Of a DNA stretch of 42,028 nucleotides, positions 16,522 through 25,136 are shown in pieces (the first letter of the stretch is position 1; every line of letters starts with the position of its first letter). The DNA comes from Rhodospirillaceae bacterium (GTDB lineage: Bacteria; Pseudomonadota; Alphaproteobacteria; Rhodospirillales; Rhodospirillaceae): NCBI GenBank assembly GCA_009694245.1, contig SHVO01000008.1:1-42028 (forward strand), read 5' to 3'. Both the position numbers and the translations under genes were made by a program. The notes under the pieces were generated by a model that saw only the letters and a program-made list of their open reading frames with translations, ran no database searches and was not told where the DNA came from.

Positions 16522-17775
16522 TTGGAAAAGCTTTCCCTTCCCAAGAACAAGATCAAGGTCTTGTTGCTCGAGAACATCCACAAGAACGCTGTTGAGTTGT
16601 TCAAACGTCACGGATACGCCAACGTCGAAAGCTTGCGTGATGCGCCGGGTGCCGACGAACTCAAGCAGCGCCTTGCCGACGTGCATATCCTCGGTATCCG
16701 CTCCCGCACCAGGCTCACCAAGGAGGTCCTGGCGGCCGGTGAAAAATTGCTGACTGTCGGGTGTTTCTGCATCGGCACGAATCAAGTCGACCTTGGCGCC
16801 GCCAAGCGCCTGGGAGTGCCGGTGTTCAACTCGCCCTATTCCAATACGCGCTCGTTCGCCGAATTGGTGCTCGCGGAAATCATCATGCTGTTTCGCGGTA
16901 TTCCGCAGCGCTCCTGGGGAGCCCACGAAGGCGCCTGGGATTAGACCGTCAAGGGTGCCCGAGAAATCCGCGGTAAAATTATCGGCATTGTCGGTTACGG
17001 CCATATCGAAACGCAGCTCTCGGTGATTGCCGAGGCCATGGGCATGCAGGTGCGCTTTCTCGACGTGGTTGAAAAGCTGGCCATCGGCAACGCCGCGCCG
17101 TGCAGATCTCTCGACAAGTTACTGGCGATGGCCGATGTCGTCACGCTCCACGTACCCGAGGCGCCCGCGACCAAGAACATGATCGACGCCGCCAAGCTCA
17201 AGAAGATGAAGAAAGGCGCGTTCTTGATCAACGCCTCCCGCGGTACTGTCGTGGATATCCCGGCCCTGGCCGAAGCTCTGAAGAGCGGCCATCTCGCCGG
17301 CGCGGCCGTGGACGTGTTTCCAAAGGAGCCGGCCGGCCCCGGGGAAAAATTCAAGAGTCCGCTGCAGGGGCTGCGCAATGTAATTCTGACGCCGCATATC
17401 GGCGGTTCGACCGAAGAGGCCCAGGCCAATATCGGTGGTGAGGTCGCTGAGAAGCTGGTGAAGTACTCCGACAACGGCTCGACGCTCGGTGCCGTCAACT
17501 TTGTCGAGGTGGCCCTGCCGCCGCAGTCCGGCGCCACGCGCTTCATGCACATCCATCGCGACGAACCCGGCGTCATGGCCCGGATTTCGGAACTTTTCTC
17601 TCGTCGCGGCATCAATATCGCCGGGCAATATCTACGGACCGATGGCGAGATCGGCTACGTCGTCACCGATGTCATCGGCCGCATCCAAGTCGGCATGGGC
17701 ATTCGCAAGGAGCTGGCGGCGGTTCCCGGCACGGTGCGCACGCGCTTCCTTTACGAGACGCCGCCGAAGCAATAA
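16522..17775 (+). pseudogene. serA: D-3-phosphoglycerate dehydrogenase gene interrupted by an in-frame TAG
   Basis: The product aligns along its whole length with E. coli-type SerA (NAD+-dependent 3-phosphoglycerate to 3-phosphohydroxypyruvate, first step of serine synthesis), including a C-terminal ACT domain (H-I-H-R-D-E-P-G-V-M). TTG 16522 with GAAGG seven bases upstream gives the right N-terminus. TAG at 16942-16944 replaces the residue after A-W-D, where relatives have lysine; AAG to TAG is one change. In the NAD-binding motif G-Y-G-H-I-G the last glycine is glutamate (codon 17008-17010). The active-site segments (N-A-S-R-G-T-V-V-D, L-T-P-H-I-G-G-S-T) are intact. Two damaging substitutions suggest a decaying gene, though base-calling error or TAG readthrough cannot be excluded. 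The TAA stop lies in a REP-like repeat. Confidence 0.88.
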
Positions 17776-17815
17776 TCCGTACCTGGTACCAATTAATTCG
17801 TACCAGGTGCGGTTA
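17773..17815 (+). repeat. REPIN-like inverted pair, copies 7 and 8
   Basis: Inverted units TAATCCGTACCTGGTACC (17773-17790) and TTCGTACCAGGTGCGGTTA (about 17797-17815) are separated by AATTAA. They fill the gap between the convergent stop codons of serA and the nucleotidyltransferase gene. The first three bases are the serA stop codon. Confidence 0.85.
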
Positions 17816-17818
17816 ATT

Positions 17819-18751
17819 TCACGGCAGGGGGAACTTATCGCCCAGCACGTGGCGCCATTCGGCGGCGGCGTCGGCGACTTTGCCGGCCTTCAGGTGATGA
17901 TCGGCCAGGGTCGCGCGCCAGTAGGCGGCTTTGGCCTTGCCGTGCCATGCCGGTCCGATCTCGATGGCGGTCTGGCCTCCCGGCGGCTTTACCGCGCAAG
18001 GCGTGCGGATGCGCGCCCAAGCCCAGAAGTCGACCAGCGCCCGTTCCAATTCGTAAGGCCGGGGAGAGCCGGAATAGAATTCCTGGGCGAGCAGTTCCAG
18101 GGCGAAGGAGGCCACCGGAACCTCGGAATGCGCGCGCCACGCTTTGAGAGCCGTCATCAGCAAACGCGGCCGCCCGCCGTAGAGACTGTCGGAAAGCCGC
18201 AAGGTCGCGGCCTCGGCCACCGGATTGGTGATGCTCCAGTCGGTCGCCCGCGTGAGGGCGGGTTTTCCCGGGATCAGATAAGCCCCATTGTATTCGCGGC
18301 ACGGCAGTACCTTGACCCAGAGGTCGCCGCGCGGGACGAGGACGCCGGTCTCGGCGATGGTCACGCCGTCGAAGCGATTTTTGAGAACCGCCCAAACGAT
18401 TTTCAAAGCGTCGCCGGCCTTTTGCGCGGTGAGCTTGGGCGGCAGCAGATAGAGCACATCGACTTCGCTGATCGGCGCGACCGAAGTCCGCTTGCCGACG
18501 GCGCCGGCGATCAGATGATCGCTGCCGGCGTCGGGGCCCAGGCCGTCCGGATAAAGCTCCGCGCGCAAGGCCGCCGTGACATCGTCGCATATTCCCCGGG
18601 CCACGGCGTAGGCGGTCGGGCTCGGCACCACCCGGCGCAGGAAGGCGCCGAAACATGCGCCGAGGGCCGGCGTCGCCGCGACGCTCGGAAACCCGGAGAC
18701 ACGCACCGGATCCGCGGGCGGACGCCTAGCCAGAGCGGGCGGGAGGGGCAT
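17819..18751 (-). CDS. CD-NTase/OAS-like nucleotidyltransferase, coupled to nrdJ
   Basis: A 310-residue protein that looks like a DNA-polymerase-beta-type nucleotidyltransferase of the SMODS/OAS group. Residues 83-103 show the G-x-x-G-K-x-T loop followed by E96-V-D98-V, the first two metal-binding acids, and L-L-P. The core continues with the Y-L-I-P and W-S-I-T-N-P-x-A stretches and the L-L-M-x-A-L-K-A-W helix, then S-F-A-L-E-L-L-A-Q-E-F. Each has a counterpart in CBASS cyclases and related enzymes. The place where the third acid is expected reads L-W-V-K147-V-L-P, so a lysine may replace it (D143 is nearby). ATG 18751 lies six bases after the nrdJ stop with AGGAA close by, so the two are one operon. 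No CBASS effector is adjacent. The family call rests on motif pattern alone. Confidence 0.65.
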   Translation of the reverse strand: MPLPPALARRPPADPVRVSGFPSVAATPALGACFGAFLRRVVPSPTAYAVARGICDDVTAALRAELYPDGLGPDAGSDHLIAGAVGKRTSVAPISEVDVLYLLPPKLTAQKAGDALKIVWAVLKNRFDGVTIAETGVLVPRGDLWVKVLPCREYNGAYLIPGKPALTRATDWSITNPVAEAATLRLSDSLYGGRPRLLMTALKAWRAHSEVPVASFALELLAQEFYSGSPRPYELERALVDFWAWARIRTPCAVKPPGGQTAIEIGPAWHGKAKAAYWRATLADHHLKAGKVADAAAEWRHVLGDKFPLP

Positions 18752-18757
18752 CTATTC

Positions 18758-21700
18758 CTACGAACATCCGCTGGTCGAGCCGCAGGTATCGCATTTCATG
18801 CAGGTGCCGTTGCGCAGAAGCGTGAAGTTGCCGCATTCGCCGCAGGCATCGCCACCGTAGCCCTTCATGCGCGCGACGTGGTGGGTATTGTGCACGGCGC
18901 TCCTTCGCGACTCCGTGACCTCGGTCACGCGCGTGACCTTGACTTCCTCGGCCGCGAAGGCGCCGCGGGCGAGGCTGGCCTGGTCCATGGCCAGCGCATT
19001 CCCGGAGGCGTTCGCCAACATGGCCAAGGTGCCGCCGGGCGATGAGCCGGTGCTGGACGTAATACCTTGGGCGCCGGTAACCTCAGGCGCGCCGCCTGCC
19101 TCTCCCCGGTTACGGCCGTGGTTCTTGAGGAAATAGAGGTTGGACGAGCGGATGAAGCCCTGGGATACGGTTTTGCCTGCGATCTGCAGAAGCGTCTCCG
19201 CCGGCTCGCCGCTGCCCATGGCATCGGGCAGGATATCGTGGGCCTCGGCGTGGGCGAGGTCGTGGCGCCCGAGATAACTCACCGCCAGTTCGCGGAAAAT
19301 GTAATCGAGGATCGAGGTCGCCATCTTGATCGACGAGTTGCCCTCGACAGGTCCCGCCGGATCGAAACGGGTGAAGGTGAAGGCATCGACGTATTCTTCG
19401 AGCGGCACGCCGTATTGCAAGCCAATCGATATGGCGATGGCGAAATTGTTCATCAGGCTGCGGAAGGCCGCACCTTCCTTATGCATATCGACAAAGATTT
19501 CGCCGAGGCGGCCATCTTCGTATTCGCCGGTCCGCACATACACTTTATGGCCGCCGACCAGGGCCTTTTGGGTATAACCCTTCCGGCGGTCCGGCAAGCG
19601 CTGGCGTTCGCGCTCGACCACGCGCTCGATGATGCGTTCGGCGACAATCTCGGCCCGCGATACCGGCGGCGCCTGGACGATTCTCTCAACGATATCCTCG
19701 TCTTCAATGTCATCGTCGATCAGGCTGGCCGCCAGTGGTTGTGAAAGCTTGGAGCCGTCGCGGTAAAGCGCGTTGGCTTTCAGGCCCAGCTTCCACGACG
19801 TCATGTAGGCTTGAGAGCACTCGGCGACGGTCGCGGAATTGGGCATGTTGATGGTCTTCGAGATGGCGCCCGAAATGAACGGCTGCGCCGCCGCCATCAT
19901 GCCGATGTGACCGTCGACGCCGAGAAAACGCGTGCCGCTGCGCCCGCAGGGACTCGCGCAGTCGAATACCGAAAGATGCTCAGCCTTCAGGTGCGGAGCG
20001 CCTTCGAGCGTCATGGCGCCGCAGACATGAGCATTCGCCGCATCGATATTGGCTTTGGAATACCCCAGGGCGTCGAGCATGTTGAAGCCGACGTCGTCAA
20101 GCTGTTCGGTATCAAAGCCGAGCTTGCTGATGCAAAAGGCTTCGCCCAGCGTATAGCGGTTGAACACGAACTTGATATCGAAGGCGTCGCCGAGCGCATT
20201 CTCGATGGCGTCGAGCGCGGCCTTATCAAACCCGCGGTCGCCCAGCGACGCTGCATTGATCGCCGGCGCGCCCTGCAGCGTGGCGCGGCCAACGGCGTAT
20301 TGAATGATGTCCTCGATTTCGGTCGAACTGTAGCCGAGCGTTTTCAGGGCCAAGGGCACGACCCGGTTGATGATCTTGAAGTAGCCGCCGCCCGCGAGCT
20401 TCTTGAATTTCACCAAGGCAAAATCCGGCTCGATGCCGGCGGTGTCGCAATCCATCACCAGGCCAATCGTGCCGGTCGGTGCGATCACCGTGACTTGCGC
20501 ATTCCTAAACCCGTGCGCGCCGCCAAGCTCAAGCGCCCGGTCCCAGGCCTGCTTGGCCGCACTCACGAGGGCGGGATCGGGGCAGTCGGCGGCATTCAAC
20601 GCAACCGGCGCCGTGGGCAAGCCCTCATAGCCGTCGCGGTGGCCATAGGCTGCGCGGCGATGGTTGCGGATCACGCGCAGCATGTCGGCGCGGTTGGCAA
20701 GAAAGCCCGGGAAGGCGCCGTGCTCCTCGGCCATTTCGGCCGACGTCGAGTAGGCGGTTCCGGTCATCAGCGCGCTGATGGCGCCGCACAAGGCGCGGCC
20801 TTCGTCGCTGTCGTAACCGAGGCCTGCGGCCATCAACAGGCCGCCGAGGTTGGCGAAGCCCAGGCCGAGCGTGCGGTAGCGATGCGAAAGCGTGGCGATC
20901 TCCTTGGACGGGAACTGCGCCATGAGCACGGAAATTTCCAAGGCGATGGTCCACAGGCGCGTCGCGTGGGAAAAACCGGCGACGTCGAAGCCGCCGTCGT
21001 CCTTGCGGAAGGCGAGGAGGTTGAGGGAGGCGAGGTTGCAGGCCGTGTTGTCGAGAAACATGTATTCCGAGCACGGGTTCGACGCGTTGATGCGTCCCGA
21101 CTGCGGGCAAGTGTGCCAAGCATTGATCGTGCTGTCGAACTGGACCCCCGGGTCGGCGCATTGCCAGGAAGCCTGGCCGATGCGCTCCCACAACGCCCGG
21201 GCCTTCAGGGTTTTCACGACCTTGCCGTCGACGCGGTTGGTCAAGTCCCAGTCGCCGTCCGTGGCCACGGCTTCAAGGAAGGCGTCGGTCACGCGCACGC
21301 TGTTGTTGGAGTTCTGGCCGGCGACGGTGGCGTAGGCTTCGGAATCCCAATCGGTGTCGAACTCCGGAAAGTCGACCGAGGTATAACCCTGGCGCGCGAA
21401 CTGCAACGACCGCTGGATGATGTTGTCCGGGATCATGGCGGCGCGCGCCGCCTTGATTTCTTTCCGGAGTTGCGTGTTGACCTTGGGGTCGAACCGGCCG
21501 CCGGTATCGGTACGGGTATCGGCCCCGTCCCAGCTCCGCACGGCGCGCATGATCGCCTTGAGATGCTTCGCAGTGAGGCGCGAGCCCGCGACCATGGCCG
21601 CAACCTTCTGCTCCTCGCGCACTTTCCAATCGATGAAGCTCTCGATATCGGGATGATCGGCGTTCAAGATGACCATCTTGGCCGCGCGCCGTGTTGTTCC

Positions 21701-22513
21701 GCCGGACTTGACCGCGCCCGCGGCGCGGTCGCCGATTTTCAGCCAGCTCATGAGGCCCGAGGACCGTCCGCCGCCCGAGAGAATTTCCCCAGCGCCGCGT
21801 AAGGTCGAGAAATTCGTGCCGGTGCCCGAGCCGTATTTGAACAGCCGCGCCTCGCGCAGCCAAAGGTCCATGATGCCGCCGTCGTTGACCAGATCGTCGG
21901 CGATCGATTGGATAAAACAAGCGTGCGGTTGCGGGCGCTGATAGGCGCTTTTGGACGCGGTCAGCTCACCGGTATTGTAATCCACGTAGAAATGCCCTTG
22001 CGCGGGGCCGTCGATGCCATAGGCCCAGTAGAGGCCGGTATTAAACCATTGCGGCGAATTGGGCGCGCAGATCTGGGCCGCGAGCATGAAGCGCATTTCA
22101 TCGAAATAGACGCGAGCGTCGTTGTCGCTGTCGAAGAAGCCAGCTTTCCAACCCCAGTAGGTCCAAGCGCCGGCCATGCGGTCGAAGACTTGGCGCGCAT
22201 CGGTCTCGCCTCCCTCGCGCTCGCTCTCGGGCAGTTCGCTCAATTCGGCGCTGGCGGCAACCTTGCGCCAGAGGAAATCGGGCACATCATTCTCGGCCAC
22301 GGGCACGAGTTTCGCCGGTACGCCGGCGCGGCGGAAATATTTCTGCGCCAAAATGTCCGAAGCGATCTGCGACCAGGTCTCGGGCACCGTCACCGCGTCT
22401 TGGCGGAAGACCACCGAGCCGTCGGGATTGCGTATCTCGCTCGTGCGCGAGCCGAAGACGATGCCGTCAAAGGCCGACTTGCCTTCGCTGGTGAAACGTC
22501 GCGGAAAGCGCAT
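18758..22513 (-). CDS. nrdJ: Vitamin B12-dependent (class II) ribonucleotide reductase
   Basis: A 1251-residue enzyme that reduces ribonucleotides to deoxyribonucleotides using adenosylcobalamin to make the thiyl radical, so it works with or without oxygen. The catalytic motif N-P-C-S-E is near residue 480, followed by [11 protein letters not shown]. The G-S-G-T-G-T-N-F-S loop and [10 protein letters not shown] lie elsewhere in the barrel. The C-terminal TSCPD-like region ends in a zinc-ribbon-like C-G-E-C...[14 protein letters not shown]. Length is typical of the long alphaproteobacterial NrdJ. ATG 22513 (M-R-F-P-R-R-F-T) is preferred, with AGGGG nine bases upstream; the frame extends to 22603 without homology-like sequence and overlaps the terminator. 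Confidence 0.95.
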   Translation of the reverse strand: MRFPRRFTSEGKSAFDGIVFGSRTSEIRNPDGSVVFRQDAVTVPETWSQIASDILAQKYFRRAGVPAKLVPVAENDVPDFLWRKVAASAELSELPESEREGGETDARQVFDRMAGAWTYWGWKAGFFDSDNDARVYFDEMRFMLAAQICAPNSPQWFNTGLYWAYGIDGPAQGHFYVDYNTGELTASKSAYQRPQPHACFIQSIADDLVNDGGIMDLWLREARLFKYGSGTGTNFSTLRGAGEILSGGGRSSGLMSWLKIGDRAAGAVKSGGTTRRAAKMVILNADHPDIESFIDWKVREEQKVAAMVAGSRLTAKHLKAIMRAVRSWDGADTRTDTGGRFDPKVNTQLRKEIKAARAAMIPDNIIQRSLQFARQGYTSVDFPEFDTDWDSEAYATVAGQNSNNSVRVTDAFLEAVATDGDWDLTNRVDGKVVKTLKARALWERIGQASWQCADPGVQFDSTINAWHTCPQSGRINASNPCSEYMFLDNTACNLASLNLLAFRKDDGGFDVAGFSHATRLWTIALEISVLMAQFPSKEIATLSHRYRTLGLGFANLGGLLMAAGLGYDSDEGRALCGAISALMTGTAYSTSAEMAEEHGAFPGFLANRADMLRVIRNHRRAAYGHRDGYEGLPTAPVALNAADCPDPALVSAAKQAWDRALELGGAHGFRNAQVTVIAPTGTIGLVMDCDTAGIEPDFALVKFKKLAGGGYFKIINRVVPLALKTLGYSSTEIEDIIQYAVGRATLQGAPAINAASLGDRGFDKAALDAIENALGDAFDIKFVFNRYTLGEAFCISKLGFDTEQLDDVGFNMLDALGYSKANIDAANAHVCGAMTLEGAPHLKAEHLSVFDCASPCGRSGTRFLGVDGHIGMMAAAQPFISGAISKTINMPNSATVAECSQAYMTSWKLGLKANALYRDGSKLSQPLAASLIDDDIEDEDIVERIVQAPPVSRAEIVAERIIERVVERERQRLPDRRKGYTQKALVGGHKVYVRTGEYEDGRLGEIFVDMHKEGAAFRSLMNNFAIAISIGLQYGVPLEEYVDAFTFTRFDPAGPVEGNSSIKMATSILDYIFRELAVSYLGRHDLAHAEAHDILPDAMGSGEPAETLLQIAGKTVSQGFIRSSNLYFLKNHGRNRGEAGGAPEVTGAQGITSSTGSSPGGTLAMLANASGNALAMDQASLARGAFAAEEVKVTRVTEVTESRRSAVHNTHHVARMKGYGGDACGECGNFTLLRNGTCMKCDTCGSTSGCS

Positions 22514-22574
22514 GCGCCGGAACCCCTGCCAAACGTGTCGACCAAGCCAAATCCGAACGCCGAAGGCCGATCTC

Positions 22575-22601
22575 AAAAAAAGCCGGCCACTACGGGCCGC
22601 C
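22575..22601 (-). terminator. Intrinsic terminator in the nrdJ leader
   Basis: On the minus strand, CGGCC-(6)-GGCCG (stem arms 22599-22595 and 22588-22584) is followed at once by G-C and seven Ts (22581-22575). It lies about 60 bases before the nrdJ start codon, so it would stop transcripts coming from upstream unless relieved, as an attenuator would. No gene ends upstream that would need it. Confidence 0.55.
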
Positions 22602-22740
22602 AAACCGCGGATCCCGCGTAATGGCTCGGTTTTACAAGATTTTTCCCCTCGGTCCTCGCTCCATGCCAGACCCGCTCAGGGTCATGGACCATGGCGACCG
22701 CTAGATTAGGGAAGGGGGGGGCCGGGAGCAATATATATTG
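22602..22740 (-). ncRNA. Possible structured leader or small RNA upstream of nrdJ
   Basis: Between a possible -10-like TATATA (22731-22736, within the palindrome CAATATATATTG at 22729-22740) and the terminator lies a sequence that can fold on the minus strand. A GACCC-TGAGC-GGGTC hairpin (22683-22669) is enclosed by CCATG/CATGG (22694-22690 and 22665-22661). Hairpin, spacer and terminator resemble a cis-regulatory leader or an independent small RNA. I looked for cobalamin-riboswitch landmarks (B12 box) and did not find them. An 'nrdJ motif' RNA is known upstream of such genes; I cannot test a match here. Confidence 0.35.
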
Positions 22741-22990
22741 TGCTGCCTGGACCAAGAACTACCGGATGTGGTGGATTATCTTGGGCCGCTCCTTCTCGGG
22801 TACGGAAGGGGCGGGCGCGGCACCGCTAGGGTAAGGGGGCGCCTATGTACGATACCTGCGCGACCAGGCCGCCCGAGCACAGTCCGGCGTGACCGGCGCG
22901 TGTTCCGGTTGAGCTACATGACGTGACTATCGGCGTAGTCGTGGTGCTAAGACCAGGAAGCTTTGGCGTCAGTCTCCGATAGTCCGTGCG
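22741..22990. other. Gene-free boundary stretch
   Basis: No convincing coding region is visible in these 250 bases. The stretch 22888-22921 resembles 23794-23827 (29 of 34 bases by eye); the second copy lies just upstream of a phage gpW-like fragment, so both may be debris of related prophage sequence. Nothing else is recognised. Confidence 0.4.
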
Positions 22991-23130
22991 TCAACCGTCC
23001 TGCGCCAGCCGTTCGCGGAACAGCCGATCGCGCTTCCATTGCCATTCGCGGCTCATTGCTTCGCGACGCGTTGCATGTCGCTCGGCATAGAGCAAAGTCC
23101 AAACCGGCCCTCGAGGGTTCGGCAAGCGGC
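22991..23130 (-). pseudogene. Possible fragment of a GIY-YIG-type endonuclease
   Basis: The C-terminal part of this frame reads W-T-L-L-Y-A-E-R-H-A-T-R-R-E-A-M, then R-E-W-Q-W-K-R-D-R. That resembles the end of small GIY-YIG family proteins (tyrosine-glutamate followed by R-x-E-A-M/A-x-R-E-x-x-x-K). The N-terminal part that should hold the G-I-Y...Y-I-G catalytic strands is absent, replaced by unrelated sequence. It is therefore probably a truncated remnant. Confidence 0.35.
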
Positions 23131-23225
23131 TTATCGATCCACTAGCGGAGGTATCTACCCACAAATTCGCCCCAAGTTGCGGGCAAATATGGTAGGCTTC
23201 GACAGTCAATCGCGGGGAGCATCCG

Positions 23226-23615
23226 ATGCGCACCATGACCATTCGACTTCTCTCGGCGACCGCGCTCGCGGCAAGCCTGGCGGTAAGCGCGACGGCGCAG
23301 GCGGCACCGGACAGGGTCGGCGAGACTCAGATGTGCGTGCCAATGTCGAAGATCGACGAGACGCCGATCATCGACAATAAGACGATTCTCCTGAAGATGC
23401 GGGGCCGCGGAAACTACAAGCGCATCGACCTGATGGGCCCTTGCTCGGGTCTTACGTTCAGCGGCTATGTCCACGTCGTCCATGTGAATCAGTTCTGCAC
23501 TTCCGATCCGCTGAGGGTGCTGGAGCCGGTCGGCGCGGTGTGCATGATCGACAAGATCGTCAACATCGATGAGGCTGAAGCGAAAGAGCTGCTCCTCCGG
23601 GGCAGGCGCCGCTAA
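23226..23615 (+). CDS. Small secreted protein, DUF6491-like (tentative)
   Basis: A 129-residue protein with a clear signal peptide (basic start, hydrophobic stretch to about residue 22, A-Q-A-A cleavage region). The mature part has four cysteines (about 37, 73, 91, 106) and the pattern C-V-P-M-S-K-I-D...I-I-D-N-K-T-I-L-L-K-M-R-G. This resembles short periplasmic proteins grouped as DUF6491; I am not certain of the family. ATG 23226 is supported by a GGGGAG site seven bases upstream. The very basic C-terminus (R-G-R-R-R) is unusual. It stands alone at the start of the accessory region; function unknown. Confidence 0.7.
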   Translation: MRTMTIRLLSATALAASLAVSATAQAAPDRVGETQMCVPMSKIDETPIIDNKTILLKMRGRGNYKRIDLMGPCSGLTFSGYVHVVHVNQFCTSDPLRVLEPVGAVCMIDKIVNIDEAEAKELLLRGRRR

Positions 23616-23840
23616 TTCTGCCGCACCCGCACCCGCAGCGGCACATTGCAAAGGTCGATGCGGCTTCCGCGGGGACTCTGAGCCACGGGACCCGGCGGTT
23701 ACGGCGGCTTTCCAACAGATCCTTGAACGTGGCGCTGTCCCGCGCCCCACGGCGGCGTGAACTGGCTTGCACATTCGACGGCGGCCCGCCCTGCGTGGCC
23801 GGCGCGTATTCCGGTCGAGCTATCTGAGCTGAAACCAGTC

Positions 23841-23975
23841 ATGACCCTGGATGAAATGATCGCGCGACGAGACGCGTTGCTCGCCGCCCGCTGGCGCGGC
23901 GTGCGCACCGTGGAAATCGAGGGACGGCGGGTGACCTTCGCCACCGATGCGGAGATGGGCGCAGCTGGAAATACG
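23841..23975 (+). pseudogene. Remnant of a phage gpW-like head-tail joining protein gene
   Basis: From ATG 23841 the frame reads M-T-L-D-E-M-I-A-R-R-D-A-L-L-A-A-R-W-R-G-V, then E-I-E-G-R-R-V-T-F-A-T-D-A-E-M. This is the usual N-terminal two thirds of short gpW-like proteins (helical start, then a V-E-x-x-G-R-x-V-x-Y/F strand pair). After A-E-M the expected A-A-x-x-x-L-E-x-x-I helix is missing and unrelated sequence runs on to 24101. No other head or tail genes are present, so this is a prophage scar. Confidence 0.5.
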
Positions 23976-24179
23976 CCGCGGAACCGGGTGCTCCATTGCC
24001 GAAACATTCTGGTCTACCCCGTCACTGTTGAACGGCTGTCGTTCCGCTGCGCTCTATTCTCTTATGAATTCGCAGCCCAGGAGCCGCCTCTCAATAGATG
24101 AGAGGTGGCTTTACGAAGTTCTTTGACATCTTCGGTCATCAATCCAAACTCGCGGGCACTATTCACAACGAGGTGCGCC

Positions 24180-25136
24180 ATGACTACTTCCGGACGGCCG
24201 CAGACGGTGAAGGCTGCCATCATCGGGTCGGGAAATATCGGGACCGACCTGATGATCAAGATCGTGCGCACCTCCAACGTCCTGGAGATGGGCGCCTTCG
24301 CCGGCATCGATCCTGACTCGGATGGATTGAAGCGCGCCAGATGTCTCGGCGTTGCGACGACGCACGAGGGCGTCGACGGTTTGCGCAATCTGCCGGTCTG
24401 GCCCGAGATCGAAATCGTTTTCGATGCCACCTCGGCCGGAGCGCACCGGTACCACAGCGACGTGTGTCTCGCTGCCGGCAAGGTGATGATCGATCTGACG
24501 CCGGCCGCCATCGGCCCGTACGTCATTCCCGTTGTGAACGGCAACGCTCATCTCAACAGCGCCAATCTCAACATGGTGACCTGCGGTGGACAGGCGACAA
24601 TCCCCATCGTTGCGGCGGTCTCAAGTGTGGCCACGGTTCACTACGCGGAGATCGTGGCTTCCATCGCGTCCAAATCCGCCGGCCCAGGCACCCGCGCGAA
24701 CATCGATGAGTTCACGCTGACGACGGTCAAGGGCATTGAGCAGGTGGGAGGAGCCGCCAAAGGCAAGGCCATCATTATCCTCAATCCCGCCGAGCCCCCG
24801 ATGATCATGCGCGACACGGTATTCACATTGTCTTCCGGCGCGGCCGAGGCCGATATCGCCACCGCGGTGGAAGCCATGGTTGCCAAGGTCCAAACCTACG
24901 TTCCCGGCTACCGCCTAAAGCAGAACGTGCAGTTCGAGCGCTTCGGCTCCAACAATCCCGTTCACATTCCGGGTTTCGGCACTTTTCAGGGCATCAAGAC
25001 CAGCGTGTTCCTCGAGGTGGAGGGGGCCGCCCACTATTTGCCGGCGTATGCCGGCAACCTCGACATCATGACCTCGGCCGGGATGAGCATCGCCGAGAAG
25101 ATCGCAAAGCGGAAGCTGATAAAGCGTGCCGCATGA
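24180..25136 (+). CDS. Acetaldehyde dehydrogenase (CoA-acetylating), MhpF/DmpF type
   Basis: A 318-residue enzyme that oxidises acetaldehyde to acetyl-CoA with NAD+, the last step of meta-cleavage pathways. The Rossmann motif is [10 protein letters not shown] (about 16-25). The catalytic cysteine lies in [11 protein letters not shown] (about residue 130). N-P-A-E-P-P and the C-terminal dimerisation half match the family, and length is normal. ATG 24180 with GAGG seven bases upstream is preferred over an earlier in-frame start at 24105. It overlaps the aldolase gene by four bases (ATGA), as expected for the two-subunit complex in which acetaldehyde is channelled between partners. Confidence 0.95.
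   Translation: MTTSGRPQTVKAAIIGSGNIGTDLMIKIVRTSNVLEMGAFAGIDPDSDGLKRARCLGVATTHEGVDGLRNLPVWPEIEIVFDATSAGAHRYHSDVCLAAGKVMIDLTPAAIGPYVIPVVNGNAHLNSANLNMVTCGGQATIPIVAAVSSVATVHYAEIVASIASKSAGPGTRANIDEFTLTTVKGIEQVGGAAKGKAIIILNPAEPPMIMRDTVFTLSSGAAEADIATAVEAMVAKVQTYVPGYRLKQNVQFERFGSNNPVHIPGFGTFQGIKTSVFLEVEGAAHYLPAYAGNLDIMTSAGMSIAEKIAKRKLIKRAA

Noticed and set aside
19811-21802. 663-codon open frame on the plus strand
   Set aside because: Antisense to nrdJ, with no recognisable protein features; a composition artefact.
22514-22760. Cobalamin riboswitch before nrdJ
   Set aside because: Searched by eye on the minus strand for the B12 box and the other conserved boxes and found none; only hairpins and a terminator are supported.
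22888-22921. On the minus strand, resembles a tRNA D-arm (TAGCTCAACCGG)
   Set aside because: No acceptor, anticodon or T-arm can be paired around it, and a near-copy at 23794-23827 lies beside phage-like sequence.
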